The notes under the pieces: model-generated
Database searches by the model: none
What the model saw: only the letters and a program-made list of their open reading frames with translations
Told to the model about the DNA's origin: nothing
Part shown: piece after piece, positions 9,148-18,855 of the stretch
Layout: each line of letters opens with the position of its first letter
Position numbering within the stretch: the first letter of the stretch is position 1
Source of the DNA: Paraburkholderia kirstenboschensis
GTDB lineage: Bacteria > Pseudomonadota > Gammaproteobacteria > Burkholderiales > Burkholderiaceae
Assembly (NCBI RefSeq): GCF_904848585.1
Contig: NZ_CAJHCR010000005.1
Span: 186,001 to 250,000, forward strand
Length of the DNA stretch: 64,000 nt
Reading direction: 5' to 3'
Made by a program: the position numbers and the translations under genes

Positions 9148-9265
9148 CGTCTGGCGTTTTTCTTTTCCACTGATTCCTGTTCTCGCGAGTTCTGTCTGGC
9201 GGCGAAAAAAACGCTAATCTACCGGTCTCATGGTAGATAAAGCGCAGCCAAAAGGAGAACACCAG

Positions 9266-10123
9266 GTGGCAGATCTCAAGCCCGCGAAAGCCGCAAAATC
9301 TTCAACGAGCGCAAAGACCACGAAAGCCGCGAAGTCCAGCAACATCAGGATCGGCATAGGAGGTTGGACCTATGCACCGTGGCGCGGCACGTTCTACCCA
9401 GAAGATCTCACGCAAAGCCGCGAACTCGAGTACGCGAGCCGGCATCTCAGTTCAATCGAAATCAACGGCACCTTTTACGGTTTGCAAAAGCCGGCGAGCT
9501 ATGAAAAGTGGTATCAGGAAACGCCAGACGACTTCGTCTTTTCGCTGAAGGCGCCGCGCTACTCGACCAACCGTAAAGTACTCGCGGAGGCCGGCGAGAC
9601 CATCGAACGTTTCTTTGCAAGCGGCGTGTTGCTGCTCAAACAGAAGCTCGGCCCCATCAACTGGCAGTTCGCGCCGACCAAGAAGTTCGACAGCGAAGAC
9701 TTCGAGGCCTTTCTGAAACTGCTGCCGGCGAGCATCGAAGGTATAAAGCTTAGGCATGCAATCGAAGTGCGCAACGACAGCTTCAAGACACCGGAATTCA
9801 TCGCACTAGCACGCAAATACAAGGTCGCAGTCGTGCTGGCCGGCGACAGCGACTACCCGCAAATCGCCGACATCACCGCGCCGTTCGTCTACGCGCGCAT
9901 TATGGGCACGACGGATAAACAGGCCAAGGGTTACGCGACGAAAGCGATCGACGCATGGGTCGATCGCGCGCGCCAACTGGCTGCGGGCACGACGCCCGGC
10001 GACCTGGAAACGTGCGCGGAACCGCCCGCAAAAGCAGCCGCGCGCGATGTTTACCTCTACGTAATCAGCGGCTTCAAGGAACGCAATCCGGCCGCTGCAA
10101 TGGCGTTGATCGAGCGGCTTTGA
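9266..10123 (+). CDS. DUF72 (YecE-like) family protein
   Basis: A 285-residue protein of the DUF72 TIM-barrel-like family. A GTG start at 9266 is preferred because AAAGGAGA lies 8 bases upstream; an in-frame ATG at 9230 has no ribosome site. The first 35 residues are a Lys/Ala/Ser-rich tail (KPAKAAKS, KTTKAAKS). The family domain begins with RIGIGGWTYAPWRGTFYP and includes SSIEINGTFYG, FVFSLKAPRYST, and the C-terminal VYLYVISGFKERNPAAA. Molecular function of this family is not established. It stands alone between tetR and the DAHP synthase gene. Confidence 0.9.
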   Translation: MADLKPAKAAKSSTSAKTTKAAKSSNIRIGIGGWTYAPWRGTFYPEDLTQSRELEYASRHLSSIEINGTFYGLQKPASYEKWYQETPDDFVFSLKAPRYSTNRKVLAEAGETIERFFASGVLLLKQKLGPINWQFAPTKKFDSEDFEAFLKLLPASIEGIKLRHAIEVRNDSFKTPEFIALARKYKVAVVLAGDSDYPQIADITAPFVYARIMGTTDKQAKGYATKAIDAWVDRARQLAAGTTPGDLETCAEPPAKAAARDVYLYVISGFKERNPAAAMALIERL

Positions 10124-10240
10124 CCGGCGCCGTTTCGGCGGCGGCATGCGAGTGTCATAATCCCGGCAGCGAACCACACGCAACGACACCCACATTCAAG
10201 GCCGCGAGGCCAACTCACATCGAAAGTCCGGGAGAATACC

Positions 10241-11359
10241 TTGAGCGCCATCGACAATCCTCTGCACGACCGGGAAGTCGGCTCGGCCGACGCCACGCAG
10301 GACACTACGCGCATCGACGACGTTCGCATCGGCGCGGTCCGCCCGCTGATTTCCCCTGCTCTATTGCAGGACGAATTGCCCGTGCCCGCCACGGTGCAAT
10401 CGCTCGTTGAAAAGACACGCGCGGAAATCGCCGACGTCCTGCACGAACGCGACGACCGGCTCGTGATGATCGTCGGGCCCTGCTCGATCCATGACCATGA
10501 CCAGGCGATCGAATACGCACATAAGCTGAAGGCCGCGGCCGATGCGTACAAAGACGAGCTGCTGATCATCATGCGCGTGTACTTCGAAAAGCCGCGCACC
10601 ACGGTGGGCTGGAAGGGCTATATCAACGATCCGCGTCTGGACGGCAGTTTCCGTATCAACGAAGGCCTGCGTCTCGCGCGGCAATTGCTGCTCGACATCA
10701 ACGGCCTGGGCTTGCCTACTGCCACCGAATTCCTCGATCTGCTGAGTCCGCAGTACATCGCCGATCTGATCGCGTGGGGCGCAATCGGTGCGCGCACAAC
10801 GGAAAGCCAGAGTCATCGTCAACTGGCTTCGGGGCTCAGCTGTCCGATCGGTTTCAAGAACGGCACAGACGGCGGCGTACAGATCGCCGCTGACGCGATC
10901 GTGGCCGCGCGCGCCAGCCACGCATTCATGGGCATGACCAAGATGGGCATGGCGGCCATCTTCGAAACGCGCGGCAACGACGACGCCCATGTGATTCTGC
11001 GCGGCGGCAAGAAGGGACCGAATTACGACAGCGCATCGGTCGCCGCGAGCTGTGCCGCGCTCAAATCAGCGGGTCTGCGCGAACAGGTGATGATCGACTG
11101 CTCGCATGCGAACTCGGGCAAATCGCATTTGCGTCAACTGGATGTGGTGCAGGATGTAGCGCAACAACTTTCCGCGCAGGAGCGCCGCATTATCGGCGTC
11201 ATGCTTGAAAGTCATCTGGAAGAAGGCCGTCAGGATCTGAAGGCCGGAGAGCCGCTGCGTTACGGCGTGTCGATTACGGATGCTTGCGTAAGCTGGGCGC
11301 AAACGGAACCCGTGCTCGAGACACTTGCCGACGCGACCCGCAAACGCCGCGCGGGCTGA
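10241..11359 (+). CDS. aroG: 3-deoxy-7-phosphoheptulonate (DAHP) synthase, class I AroG type
   Basis: A 372-residue class I DAHP synthase that condenses phosphoenolpyruvate and erythrose 4-phosphate, the entry step of aromatic amino-acid synthesis. It starts at TTG 10241 behind GGGAGA, a weak codon that may set a low expression level. Motifs: LVMIVGPCSIHD, GWKGYINDPRLDGSF, GARTTESQSHR, FKNGTDGGV, ILRGGKKGPNYD and DCSHANSGK. It is about 20 residues longer than E. coli AroG at the N-terminus. Which amino acid inhibits it cannot be decided by eye. Confidence 0.95.
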   Translation: MSAIDNPLHDREVGSADATQDTTRIDDVRIGAVRPLISPALLQDELPVPATVQSLVEKTRAEIADVLHERDDRLVMIVGPCSIHDHDQAIEYAHKLKAAADAYKDELLIIMRVYFEKPRTTVGWKGYINDPRLDGSFRINEGLRLARQLLLDINGLGLPTATEFLDLLSPQYIADLIAWGAIGARTTESQSHRQLASGLSCPIGFKNGTDGGVQIAADAIVAARASHAFMGMTKMGMAAIFETRGNDDAHVILRGGKKGPNYDSASVAASCAALKSAGLREQVMIDCSHANSGKSHLRQLDVVQDVAQQLSAQERRIIGVMLESHLEEGRQDLKAGEPLRYGVSITDACVSWAQTEPVLETLADATRKRRAG

Positions 11360-11535
11360 TCGCGGACACGCTCAATACGACTGCGAGGCAAGCCAAGCCG
11401 GCACACGCGCCGCGCCATCCGCCGATGGATTCGTCCTACCGGGGCTGGGCAGCGCGTGATTCCTCACACCCGAGGCATCGCTCGCGCCGCGCCATGACAG
11501 CGCATTGCGGATGCTCCGGCGTGAAGCGCGTTGCA

Positions 11536-11814
11536 TTACGACGCGTTGACGGCTTCCTTGAACGCCTTGCCTGCGGTGAACTTCACCGTCTTGGCTGCGG
11601 CGATCTGGATCTCGGCACCCGTCGACGGATTGCGGCCCACGCGTGCTGCGCGCGCGCCGGTCGAGAAAGAACCGAAACCGACCAGTTGCACCGTATCGCC
11701 ACCAACAACGGCTTTGGTCACCGCTTCAACGATAGCGTCGATGGTTTGGCCGGTGGCCGCTTTGCTTTCGCCCGTTGCTGCGGCGACTGCATCAATCAGT
11801 TCCTGTTTGTTCAT
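11536..11814 (-). CDS. hupB: DNA-binding protein HU-beta
   Basis: A 92-residue histone-like protein of HU length. MNKQELIDAVA at the start, then the DNA-contacting arm with the GRNPSTGAEI motif and the C-terminal VKFTAGKAFKEAVN helix are diagnostic. It bends and compacts DNA as a dimer. It converges with aroG; the 176 bp between them show no clear terminator. Confidence 0.95.
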   Translation of the reverse strand: MNKQELIDAVAAATGESKAATGQTIDAIVEAVTKAVVGGDTVQLVGFGSFSTGARAARVGRNPSTGAEIQIAAAKTVKFTAGKAFKEAVNAS

Positions 11815-12164
11815 AGCACTTCCCGTATGGTAATCATGGAACCGGCGCTACATCTGTCGCGCCGGGACCGACACACTAACGCATAGGCGCGCTTTCGCGC
11901 AAACCCTGCGTGTAAGCCTTGTATCACCCGCCCACAGCCGATTTGACGATTTTGTTCGGCAAAGTGCCCTAAGAATCGCGTGCTTACGTGTATCTCCCGC
12001 TTGACCGCCATAGCTCGCGTATCACAATCCGTTGCAATTTCAGTGCTTTAGCGCGAGCCAAAAGGGTCGTGGACAAATTTTTGCTCTGTCAGACTGCTCG
12101 ACCGGCTACCGTCGTTCGGCCAGCGCCGCGCGAGTTTGAATCAGCAATTGGGAGAAAGAAAAAG
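11815..12164. other. Divergent promoter region between hupB and a secreted-protein gene
   Basis: 350 bp with no supported gene; it must hold the hupB promoter (minus) and that of the gene at 12165 (plus). A short GC hairpin (GCGCG-CTTT-CGCGC) occurs at 11887-11900. No recognisable operator or riboswitch was seen. Confidence 0.55.
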
Positions 12165-12548
12165 ATGAATATTCGCCATATAGCAACATGTGCGCTCGTC
12201 GGCGCGCTCTCTTGCACGACCGCCTCGGCCGATGAAAACGCCTGCGCGACGCTAGCGGGAACGACGAATTCCACCGCACTCCAGGCGTTCCAGGTGCGCG
12301 ACGGTGAACCCGTCGACCTGATTAGCGGCGCGAAAACGGTGCACGGCAAGCTGCTTGTATTCGGCGAGAACGGCGTGTTTCGCGCTTACTGGCAGCCCGA
12401 AAACAGCGCCGAAAATTATGTGCTGGCGAATGCCGGCGACAATGCAGTGCGCCTCATATCCACTCCTGCCCAAGGCAGCCAGGCCGTGCACGGCGAACCG
12501 GGCACGACACTTGGCCCATTGCGCGTGCTGTCCTGCCCCAAGCTTTGA
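12165..12548 (+). CDS. Secreted hypothetical protein
   Basis: A 127-residue protein with a signal peptide (short basic N-terminus MNIRH, Cys/Leu-rich core, cleavage after TASADE-like region). ATG 12165 follows GGGAGAAAG. The mature part contains two Cys (near its start and near its end, LSCPKL) that could form a disulphide, and is otherwise mixed beta-like sequence. It is likely periplasmic. I do not recognise a family. The frame is open further upstream but there is no ribosome site there. Confidence 0.72.
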   Translation: MNIRHIATCALVGALSCTTASADENACATLAGTTNSTALQAFQVRDGEPVDLISGAKTVHGKLLVFGENGVFRAYWQPENSAENYVLANAGDNAVRLISTPAQGSQAVHGEPGTTLGPLRVLSCPKL

Positions 12549-12729
12549 AGGCCGCCCGAAGGTCAAAGTTACCCATCAAGACCTAGGAGCGCATTGCCAC
12601 CGACCGTTCGGCAGGTGTTAATTACCGGACCACGGCCAATGCAAGACAACCATCTAACGCACTCAAGGTCTGATCGGCATATGCCGATATACCAGGCTGC
12701 GTATGCGGCGCAAACGTTAAGGGACAGGA

Positions 12730-14703
12730 ATGGTTGGAATAGCCAGATTGAGGCAAGCGTTGTCCGGGGCGGAAAGAGACCCCGATCTTGTGCGTTCGCA
12801 GTTCCAGGCGGTGGGCCGCCAGATTCCGCTTCTTTACTTCATCCTGTTCGTCAACACGCTGGCGGTCACGGTCACGCACCTGCACAGTGCGCCGGCATGG
12901 CTTTCGATTTACGCGCCGGGCGCGCTGTGCACGTTATGCGTCGTGCGATGCATACGGTGGTGGCGCGCCCGGCATCGCGTGTTGACGCAAGATAAGGCCG
13001 TGCACGAGGCGCGCAAGCTCGTCTGGCTCTCCAGCACGTTCGGCATTGCCTTCACCACCTGGTCGCTGATGCTGCTGCCGTACGGCACCGCGTACGAACA
13101 GGCGCAGGTTGCGTTCTACATGGCGACTACCGTGGTCGGCTGCGTGTTCTGCCTGATGCACCTGCGCGTGGCCGCATTGCTGCTTCTGTCCATAGTGATC
13201 CTAAGTTTTTCGACGTTCCTCGTCTTTACGGGGTCGCCGGTGTTCATCGCGATGGCGATCGACATGACGCTCGTCGGACTCGCGCTGGCTTTCATCATCG
13301 AGCTGTATCACCGGACGTTCTCCGGCGTCGTGTATGCGCAGCGCGAATTGCAGGCAAGCCAGGAGAAAACCCAAAGGCTCAGCGACGAAAATTTTCGCCT
13401 CGCGAGCATCGACAGCCTGACCGACCTGCCCAACCGCCGCAGCTTCTTCGCGTCGCTGCGGGCGCTGTCCGAACAGGCGCTTGCCACCGGCGGCGGATTC
13501 AATGTCGGCCTCATCGATCTCGACGGCTTCAAACAGGTCAACGACATTTACGGCCATGCAAGCGGCGACCTCGTGTTGCAGGAAGTCGGCTTGCGGCTGC
13601 TCGCGCTGGCCGAGCCCGGCATTTTCTTCGCGCGGCTCGGCGGCGACGAATTCGGCGTGCTCGCCCAGCACACGCAGTCGAACGAGACGCTATTCGAACT
13701 GGGCCAGCGCATTTGCGACTCGCTGAGTCAACCGTATCAGGTGGCAGGCAATATTGCGGAACTGTCGGGCACGATTGGCTGGGCAGCGTTCCCGGATGCG
13801 GGCACAACCGTTACGCAAGTATTCGAGCGCGCGGACGCGGCGCTCTACGTCGGCAAGGAGAGCCGGCGCGGCACGGCGGTGATCTTCTCGACCGAGCACG
13901 AAACACGCATTCGACGTTCGAGCCTCGTCACGCAGGAGTTGCGGCACGCCGAACTGGAATCGGAACTCTTTCTGGAGTTTCAACCGATTTCCGATGTCGT
14001 CACCATGCGAACGATCGGTCTCGAAGCACTCGGGCGGTGGCACAACCCGAGGCTCGGCGCCGTGAAGCCGGAGGAGTTCATCCGGATCGCTGAACGGACC
14101 GAAATCATTCTGCGCATAACCGAAGTGCTCTTACACAAGGCGCTCGCCGAAGTGCCGCATTGGCCGAGCGAGCTCTATCTGTCGTTCAATCTCTCCGCAA
14201 TCGACATTTCGACGTCCGCGCGCGCCCGCCGCCTGATCGACATTGTCGCGGCGAGCGGCGTGCCGCCACATCGCGTGTCGTTCGAGATCACCGAAACTGC
14301 GCTCACTCGCGATTTCGAGCAAGCGCGCTCGGCCCTCACGATGATCAAGCAGGCCGGCTGCCGCGTTTCTCTCGACGACTTCGGCACCGGTTATTCGAGC
14401 CTCAGTTACGTGCACCGTCTGCCGTTCGATTCGATCAAGATCGACCGCAGTTTCATGACCGACGTGGATTCGAACAGCGCATCGAAGAAGATTGTCAAAT
14501 CGGTGCTCGACCTGTGCAAGAACCTCGGGCTCGAATGCGTGGTCGAAGGACTCGAAACGTCGTCGCAGGCGGAAGTAGTCAAGGCACTGGGCGCTCGCGC
14601 GGTGCAAGGCTACCTGTTCAGCCGGCCCATGCGTTCGGGCGCCGTCTCGAGCTATTTGCAGGCAGCGCAGGAGCAAAGCCGCATGGAAGACGCGCCCCGG
14701 TGA
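12730..14703 (+). CDS. Membrane-bound diguanylate cyclase/phosphodiesterase (GGDEF-EAL)
   Basis: A 657-residue protein that could make and degrade cyclic-di-GMP. Residues about 30-205 contain several hydrophobic helices (membrane sensor), followed by a short coiled segment (QRELQASQEKTQRLSDEN). GGDEF is intact at 304-308 with SIDSLTDLPNRR before it. The EAL domain has EAL at 432-434, SFNLS, FEITET, DDFGTGYSSL, KIDRSF, VVEGLET and QGYLFSRP, so all residues usually needed for phosphodiesterase activity are present. Net activity cannot be predicted. It stands alone; the DUF899 gene converges on it 36 bp downstream. Confidence 0.92.
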   Translation: MVGIARLRQALSGAERDPDLVRSQFQAVGRQIPLLYFILFVNTLAVTVTHLHSAPAWLSIYAPGALCTLCVVRCIRWWRARHRVLTQDKAVHEARKLVWLSSTFGIAFTTWSLMLLPYGTAYEQAQVAFYMATTVVGCVFCLMHLRVAALLLLSIVILSFSTFLVFTGSPVFIAMAIDMTLVGLALAFIIELYHRTFSGVVYAQRELQASQEKTQRLSDENFRLASIDSLTDLPNRRSFFASLRALSEQALATGGGFNVGLIDLDGFKQVNDIYGHASGDLVLQEVGLRLLALAEPGIFFARLGGDEFGVLAQHTQSNETLFELGQRICDSLSQPYQVAGNIAELSGTIGWAAFPDAGTTVTQVFERADAALYVGKESRRGTAVIFSTEHETRIRRSSLVTQELRHAELESELFLEFQPISDVVTMRTIGLEALGRWHNPRLGAVKPEEFIRIAERTEIILRITEVLLHKALAEVPHWPSELYLSFNLSAIDISTSARARRLIDIVAASGVPPHRVSFEITETALTRDFEQARSALTMIKQAGCRVSLDDFGTGYSSLSYVHRLPFDSIKIDRSFMTDVDSNSASKKIVKSVLDLCKNLGLECVVEGLETSSQAEVVKALGARAVQGYLFSRPMRSGAVSSYLQAAQEQSRMEDAPR

Positions 14704-14739
14704 TCACAACGGCCGCAAAGAGGCGCCGCGCAAGCAGCG

Positions 14740-15468
14740 CTAACGCGGCGCTGCGTTGTACTCGAGTTTCGGATACCAGTCGCTGCCACGACCGTCGGGC
14801 GTCATGTCCAGCACGGTCCACAGAGGCATCACGTCGGGCGCGCCGCGCGGATCCTGGCCGGGGTCGGCGGTCCACGGACCCATCTCTTCTGCCCAGAAGT
14901 GCCGTACCGTACCGCCGGATCGCGTGAAAACGTTGAACGCGGGAACGTCGTCGCCATCCGGATCTTCGCCTGCATAGTCGCGATTGAACGTATTGTCCGC
15001 CGACGAATACAACTGCAAATGGCGCCAGCCCCGCTCTTTGGCGAAGGCGACGAGCTTCTCTATCGGCGAGCGGCCGATCACTGCGAACGCCACACGCTGC
15101 AGCATGTCGGGCATTTCGCCGTCGTAGGCGCTCAGGAGCGACGTGCACATCGGGCAAGACCGCTCGCGCCTGGGACCGAACATCCAGTTATACGTGACGA
15201 GCGTATCCTGCCTGACGAACATTTCGGAAAGCGTGACGGGGCCGCTCTCACCTTCAAAACGGTAGTCTTCCGGTACGATGCCACCAGGCGGCAGCGCGCG
15301 ACGCTGCGCGGCAACGCGTTCGATATGGCGGCGCAGTTCTATTTCTTCAGCGAGCAGATCATTGCGCGCGCGGCGATACTCGGCGCTTTCGCCGGGAAAG
15401 CGCCGCGGCGAGTCCGCAAGTTCGCGGGCCGGCTTCAGGGCCGGTGCTGCTTCGTTCGATTCAGTCAT
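14740..15468 (-). CDS. DUF899 (thioredoxin-like) family protein
   Basis: A 242-residue protein of the DUF899 family. ATG 15468 has GGGAGA 8 bases upstream; a TTG two codons earlier is too close to that site. The N-terminal helical part (YRRARNDLLAEEIELRRHIE) and the core with LVTYNWMFGPRRERSCPMCTSLL are typical; the CPMC pair sits where a thioredoxin-like redox motif would be. The C-terminus has YNRDYAGEDPDGDD-like sequence, FNVFTR and DWYPKLEY. Function unknown; a cytoplasmic redox role is a guess from the fold. It diverges from a LysR gene at 15721. Confidence 0.88.
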   Translation of the reverse strand: MTESNEAAPALKPARELADSPRRFPGESAEYRRARNDLLAEEIELRRHIERVAAQRRALPPGGIVPEDYRFEGESGPVTLSEMFVRQDTLVTYNWMFGPRRERSCPMCTSLLSAYDGEMPDMLQRVAFAVIGRSPIEKLVAFAKERGWRHLQLYSSADNTFNRDYAGEDPDGDDVPAFNVFTRSGGTVRHFWAEEMGPWTADPGQDPRGAPDVMPLWTVLDMTPDGRGSDWYPKLEYNAAPR

Positions 15469-15720
15469 GTGCAATCTCCCTGTCGAGGAAAAGGACTAGT
15501 GCGTAGCGCGCGCTCTGCGCCCCGCCACCCACATACATACACGACGATCTAGGCCGCGGCGAATCGACAGCGGCGCGAGAACATTTTCCGCACTCCGTCT
15601 GCCCAGGCCTTTGCGCACTGCAACGGAAACCACGCGTTATGACCGGCGCGACGCGGTATGCTGTCGCGAAACAGCAGCCACGTGGCCCCGCGCGCGCTGC
15701 GCCGCCTGGGGAGATGCAAC

Positions 15721-16647
15721 ATGCCGCTTCGTCTACCGCCTTTGCCTGCGCTTCGCTTTTTCGAAGCAGCCGGCAGACATCAAAGTTTCAAGCTCGCCGC
15801 CGCCGAACTGAATGTTACGCCGAGTGCGGTCAGTCACGGAATCGTCGGTCTGGAGCAGATGCTAGGCGTTGAACTCTTCGTGCGCGAGCCTCGCGGTATT
15901 TCGCTCACTGCCAGCGGCGCGGACTATCTGTCATACGTTTCAGAGGCATTTTCGCTGATTGCTATCGGCACGCAGCGTCTGCCGAACCATCGCGCGAACC
16001 GCCCCATTGCCCTGAGTTGCGCCCCGACGTTTGCGTCCCGCTGGCTGTTGCCACGCCTGCAGAATTTCAGGGCGCGCTGGCCACATGTGAATGTGACTGT
16101 CGATACATCGCACCGCCAGGTGGGCTTTCCGGTGGACGGATTCGATTTCGCGGTCCGCATGAGCCGTGCGCCTGTCGCCGGCACTGCGTGGGCGCGGCTC
16201 TTTGGAGAACAACTCGTCCCTGTATGCAGCCCCGCCTATCTGGAGTCGCTGCGTGATACGCACGGCACGCCGCTATTGCGCAAGGCCACGTTGATTCACG
16301 TGAATGCCGCGAGCGAAGACTGGCAGGCGTGGCTCGAAGCCACCGGCATGGAAGGAGTCGATCCCAGCGAAGGCTTTCGTGTCGACACGATCCAGCTCGC
16401 CTTCGAAGCTGCAAGCATGGGCCTCGGCGTTGCGCTCGGTCGCAGGCCATTGGTGGATCGCGACCTCGCGAGCGGCGCGCTCGTCGAAGCGGCTTCCAGT
16501 ACGATCGCTTCGTCCACTGCCTACTGGCTCGTTAGCGCGGAGGACGCGCAACGTCGGCCGGAACTACTCGACTTCAGGCAATGGATGCTCGCAGAGGCCG
16601 GGCAGTTTTCGTGCGACTCAAGCGTTGGCGCGCACGCACCGCAATAG
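15721..16647 (+). CDS. LysR-family regulator (GcvA-like)
   Basis: A 308-residue LysR protein. ATG 15721 follows GGGAGATGCAAC; the frame extends upstream without a better start. The HTH (LRFFEAAGRHQSFKLAAAEL, NVTPSAVSHGIVGLEQMLG) and the LFVREPRGISLTASG wing match the GcvA/AmpR group, whose start PLRLPPLPALRFFEAA is characteristic. Residues 90-295 form the effector domain. It sits 178 bp upstream of an MFS transporter gene on the same strand and diverges from the DUF899 gene; either could be a target. Confidence 0.9.
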   Translation: MPLRLPPLPALRFFEAAGRHQSFKLAAAELNVTPSAVSHGIVGLEQMLGVELFVREPRGISLTASGADYLSYVSEAFSLIAIGTQRLPNHRANRPIALSCAPTFASRWLLPRLQNFRARWPHVNVTVDTSHRQVGFPVDGFDFAVRMSRAPVAGTAWARLFGEQLVPVCSPAYLESLRDTHGTPLLRKATLIHVNAASEDWQAWLEATGMEGVDPSEGFRVDTIQLAFEAASMGLGVALGRRPLVDRDLASGALVEAASSTIASSTAYWLVSAEDAQRRPELLDFRQWMLAEAGQFSCDSSVGAHAPQ

Positions 16648-16824
16648 AGGCTATTGATACTCGCCTGATCTCGCCGATTGGCGCACACAAGCTTTTACTC
16701 GGCTTCCGGGTCGTTCAACCCGCTACCGATCGCACAGGTGAGCGGCGCTCACCTGTCGTCAAAAACTTTTCTTTTGCGGCTTCCGATGCTCGCTGCGACC
16801 ATTGTGTCGAAGGAGATCAGAACC

Positions 16825-18075
16825 ATGTCGACTGCCAACAGCAAACGCTTTGCGCCCGCGTTCAATCACACGACGCTCGTCATTCTCGCCGCCGCGCTCG
16901 TTCTCAGCGCGGCAATGGGAATCCGGCAAACGTTCGGGCTATTCATAGGGCCGTTTTCTTTCGATCGAGGTTTGCCCGTCACGCTCATCGCGTTCGCAAT
17001 TGCGCTGCACAATCTGGTGTGGGGCTTCGCGCAACCGTTCGCGGGCGCAGCTGCGGACCGCTACGGTTCCGCGCCGGTGGTCGCATTCGGCGCGACGACT
17101 TTCGCGGCGGGCCTCGGCCTCGCGGCCGTCGCGCCGAGCGGGCCGATGTTGATCGTCGGCATGGGCCTGCTGGTGGGCATCGGCGTAAGTTGCACCACAT
17201 TCGGCGTCGTGTTGCCGGCGGTCGGCCGCGTGGCATCGGCGGAAAAACGCAGCATGGCAATGGGCCTAGTCAGCGCGGGAGGGTCCGCCGGGCAGGTACT
17301 GATGGTCCCGCTCGTTCAGGGCATCAGGCTCAACGCGGGCATTGCCACGTCGCTATTCGTGCTGGCTTTCCTGATGCTGATGGTTGCCCCGCTCGGCATC
17401 GTATTGGACCGGCGCGCACGAACCGGAGCACCGCTTTCTGAGCCGCCGCTCGCGCCGCTACGCAGCGTGCTTGCTCAAGCCGCCCAGCATCGCGGATACC
17501 GGTTGCTCACACTCGGCTTCTTTACCTGTGGATTTCAACTTGCGTTCATCGCCACGCATTTGCCAGGCTATCTGTCGCTATGCCATATGCCCATCGGACT
17601 CGGCGCGACCGCTCTTGCATTGATCGGCTTGTTCAACATGATCGGCAGTTGGGCGTGCGGCTGGTTAGGCGGCCGGTTCCGGCAGCATTACGTGCTTGGC
17701 TGGCTATACCTGATTCGCAGCGTGACGATCGGCGCATTCTTTCTGCTACCGAAAAGTGCCCTGACGGTAGTGGTATTTGCGGCCGTCATGGGCCTCACCT
17801 GGCTCGGCACCGTTCCGCTGACGAGCGGCCTCGTTGCGAAAGTATTCGGTACGCGCCATCTCGGGAGTCTGTTCGGTGTCTGCTTTCTGAGCCACCAGAT
17901 CGGATCGTTTCTCGGCGCGTGGCTGGGCGGCGTGGTCTTCGACCTGACGGGCTCGTATTCTCTGCTGTGGCAAGCGACCGTAGCGAGCGGTCTTGTCGCC
18001 GCACTGCTGCACTTTCCAATTGACGACACCGCACTACGCACGCCCGCACTTCGTTCAGAACCGGCGAGCGCATGA
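16825..18075 (+). CDS. MFS transporter
   Basis: A 416-residue major facilitator with about 12 hydrophobic segments. ATG 16825 is set by AAGGAGATC; an upstream reading from 16678 is not supported. It has a DRYGSAPVV loop after helix 2, resembling the oxalate/formate antiporter-like and monocarboxylate-like MFS branch (MGIRQTFGLFIGP near helix 1). Substrate unknown. It may be cotranscribed with the LysR gene at 15721 and converges on the AhpD-like gene at 18099. Confidence 0.9.
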   Translation: MSTANSKRFAPAFNHTTLVILAAALVLSAAMGIRQTFGLFIGPFSFDRGLPVTLIAFAIALHNLVWGFAQPFAGAAADRYGSAPVVAFGATTFAAGLGLAAVAPSGPMLIVGMGLLVGIGVSCTTFGVVLPAVGRVASAEKRSMAMGLVSAGGSAGQVLMVPLVQGIRLNAGIATSLFVLAFLMLMVAPLGIVLDRRARTGAPLSEPPLAPLRSVLAQAAQHRGYRLLTLGFFTCGFQLAFIATHLPGYLSLCHMPIGLGATALALIGLFNMIGSWACGWLGGRFRQHYVLGWLYLIRSVTIGAFFLLPKSALTVVVFAAVMGLTWLGTVPLTSGLVAKVFGTRHLGSLFGVCFLSHQIGSFLGAWLGGVVFDLTGSYSLLWQATVASGLVAALLHFPIDDTALRTPALRSEPASA

Positions 18076-18098
18076 GTACTGCATAAGCAGGGAGAGGT

Positions 18099-18704
18099 TT
18101 ATTTCTGCGGTGAATCGGAAGCGGCTTTCGGCACGCGCCCCATCAAATAGAACTCGTCGTTGGGGCGCATGGAAATCACATTCGCCATGCGGTTCGACAA
18201 GCCGAAAAACGCTGTAATCGCGGCAATGTCCCAGATGTCTTCGTCCGCGAATCCATGTTCTCGCAACGTCTGGAAGTCGGCATCGTCGATGCAGCCCGAT
18301 TCGCGGCATACCTTCAACGCAAAGTCGAGCATGGCTTTCTGCCGCGCGGTGATGTCCGCCTTGCGATGGTTCACGGCCACCTGATCCGCGAGCAGAGGCG
18401 CCTTTTCGTAGATGCGCAGAATCGCGCCGTGTGCGACCACACAATAGAGGCAATCGTTCACCGCGCTGGTGGCAACCACGATCATCTCGCGTTCGCCTTT
18501 GGTGAGGCCGCCTTCTTTCAGCATCAATGCATCGTGATACGCAAAGAACGCACGAAACTCATCGGGCCGATGCGCAAGCGTCAGGAATACATTCGGCACG
18601 AACCCGGCTTTTTGCTGCACTTCGAGAATGCGTGCGCTGATGTCGTCGGGCCATTCGCTCGGATCGGGCACCGGGTAGCGGCTGATTGGTTGAAGATTGG
18701 CCAT
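18099..18704 (-). CDS. Peroxidase-related / carboxymuconolactone decarboxylase-family (AhpD-like) protein
   Basis: A 201-residue all-helical protein. The redox motif DCLYCVVAHGA supplies the CxxC pair and a following His typical of the AhpD-like uncharacterised peroxidase-related group. GERE and TKGERE-type sequence precedes it. The N-terminus MANLQPISRYPVPDPSEWP and the FALKVCRESGCI stretch are also family-like. Likely a cytoplasmic alkylhydroperoxidase-type activity, not proved. It diverges from a LysR gene at 18869, with two palindromes between them. Confidence 0.88.
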   Translation of the reverse strand: MANLQPISRYPVPDPSEWPDDISARILEVQQKAGFVPNVFLTLAHRPDEFRAFFAYHDALMLKEGGLTKGEREMIVVATSAVNDCLYCVVAHGAILRIYEKAPLLADQVAVNHRKADITARQKAMLDFALKVCRESGCIDDADFQTLREHGFADEDIWDIAAITAFFGLSNRMANVISMRPNDEFYLMGRVPKAASDSPQK

Positions 18705-18717
18705 GCTGTGTCTCCGT

Positions 18718-18729
18718 TATAGCGCTATA
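18718..18729. promoter_or_regulatory. Perfect 12-bp palindrome upstream of AhpD-like gene
   Basis: TATAGCGCTATA lies 14 bases upstream of the AhpD-like start (18704, minus strand), within reach of its promoter. It could be an operator for the divergent LysR regulator; this is inferred from symmetry and position only. Confidence 0.4.
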
Positions 18730-18836
18730 TGTCATGACGATTGTAGCGCTCGCCAGCATTTCCCGAGTACAGCGCGAGCCCGTTTCGCATAAACGCGTCC
18801 GCGCTCTTCCAGGAGTCGCTGCAATCCGGTATTTTC

Positions 18837-18855
18837 CATCGATTCATACTCGATG
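18837..18855. promoter_or_regulatory. Inverted repeat just upstream of LysR gene
   Basis: CATCGA-N7-TCGATG, perfect 6-bp arms, 13 bases before the LysR start at 18869. Its position suits autoregulation by the LysR protein. Inference only. Confidence 0.4.

Noticed and set aside
10125..10160. Possible terminator after the DUF72 gene (CGCCG-TTTC-GGCGG)
   Set aside because: Short stem, no U-tract, and close to the aroG leader; not convincing.
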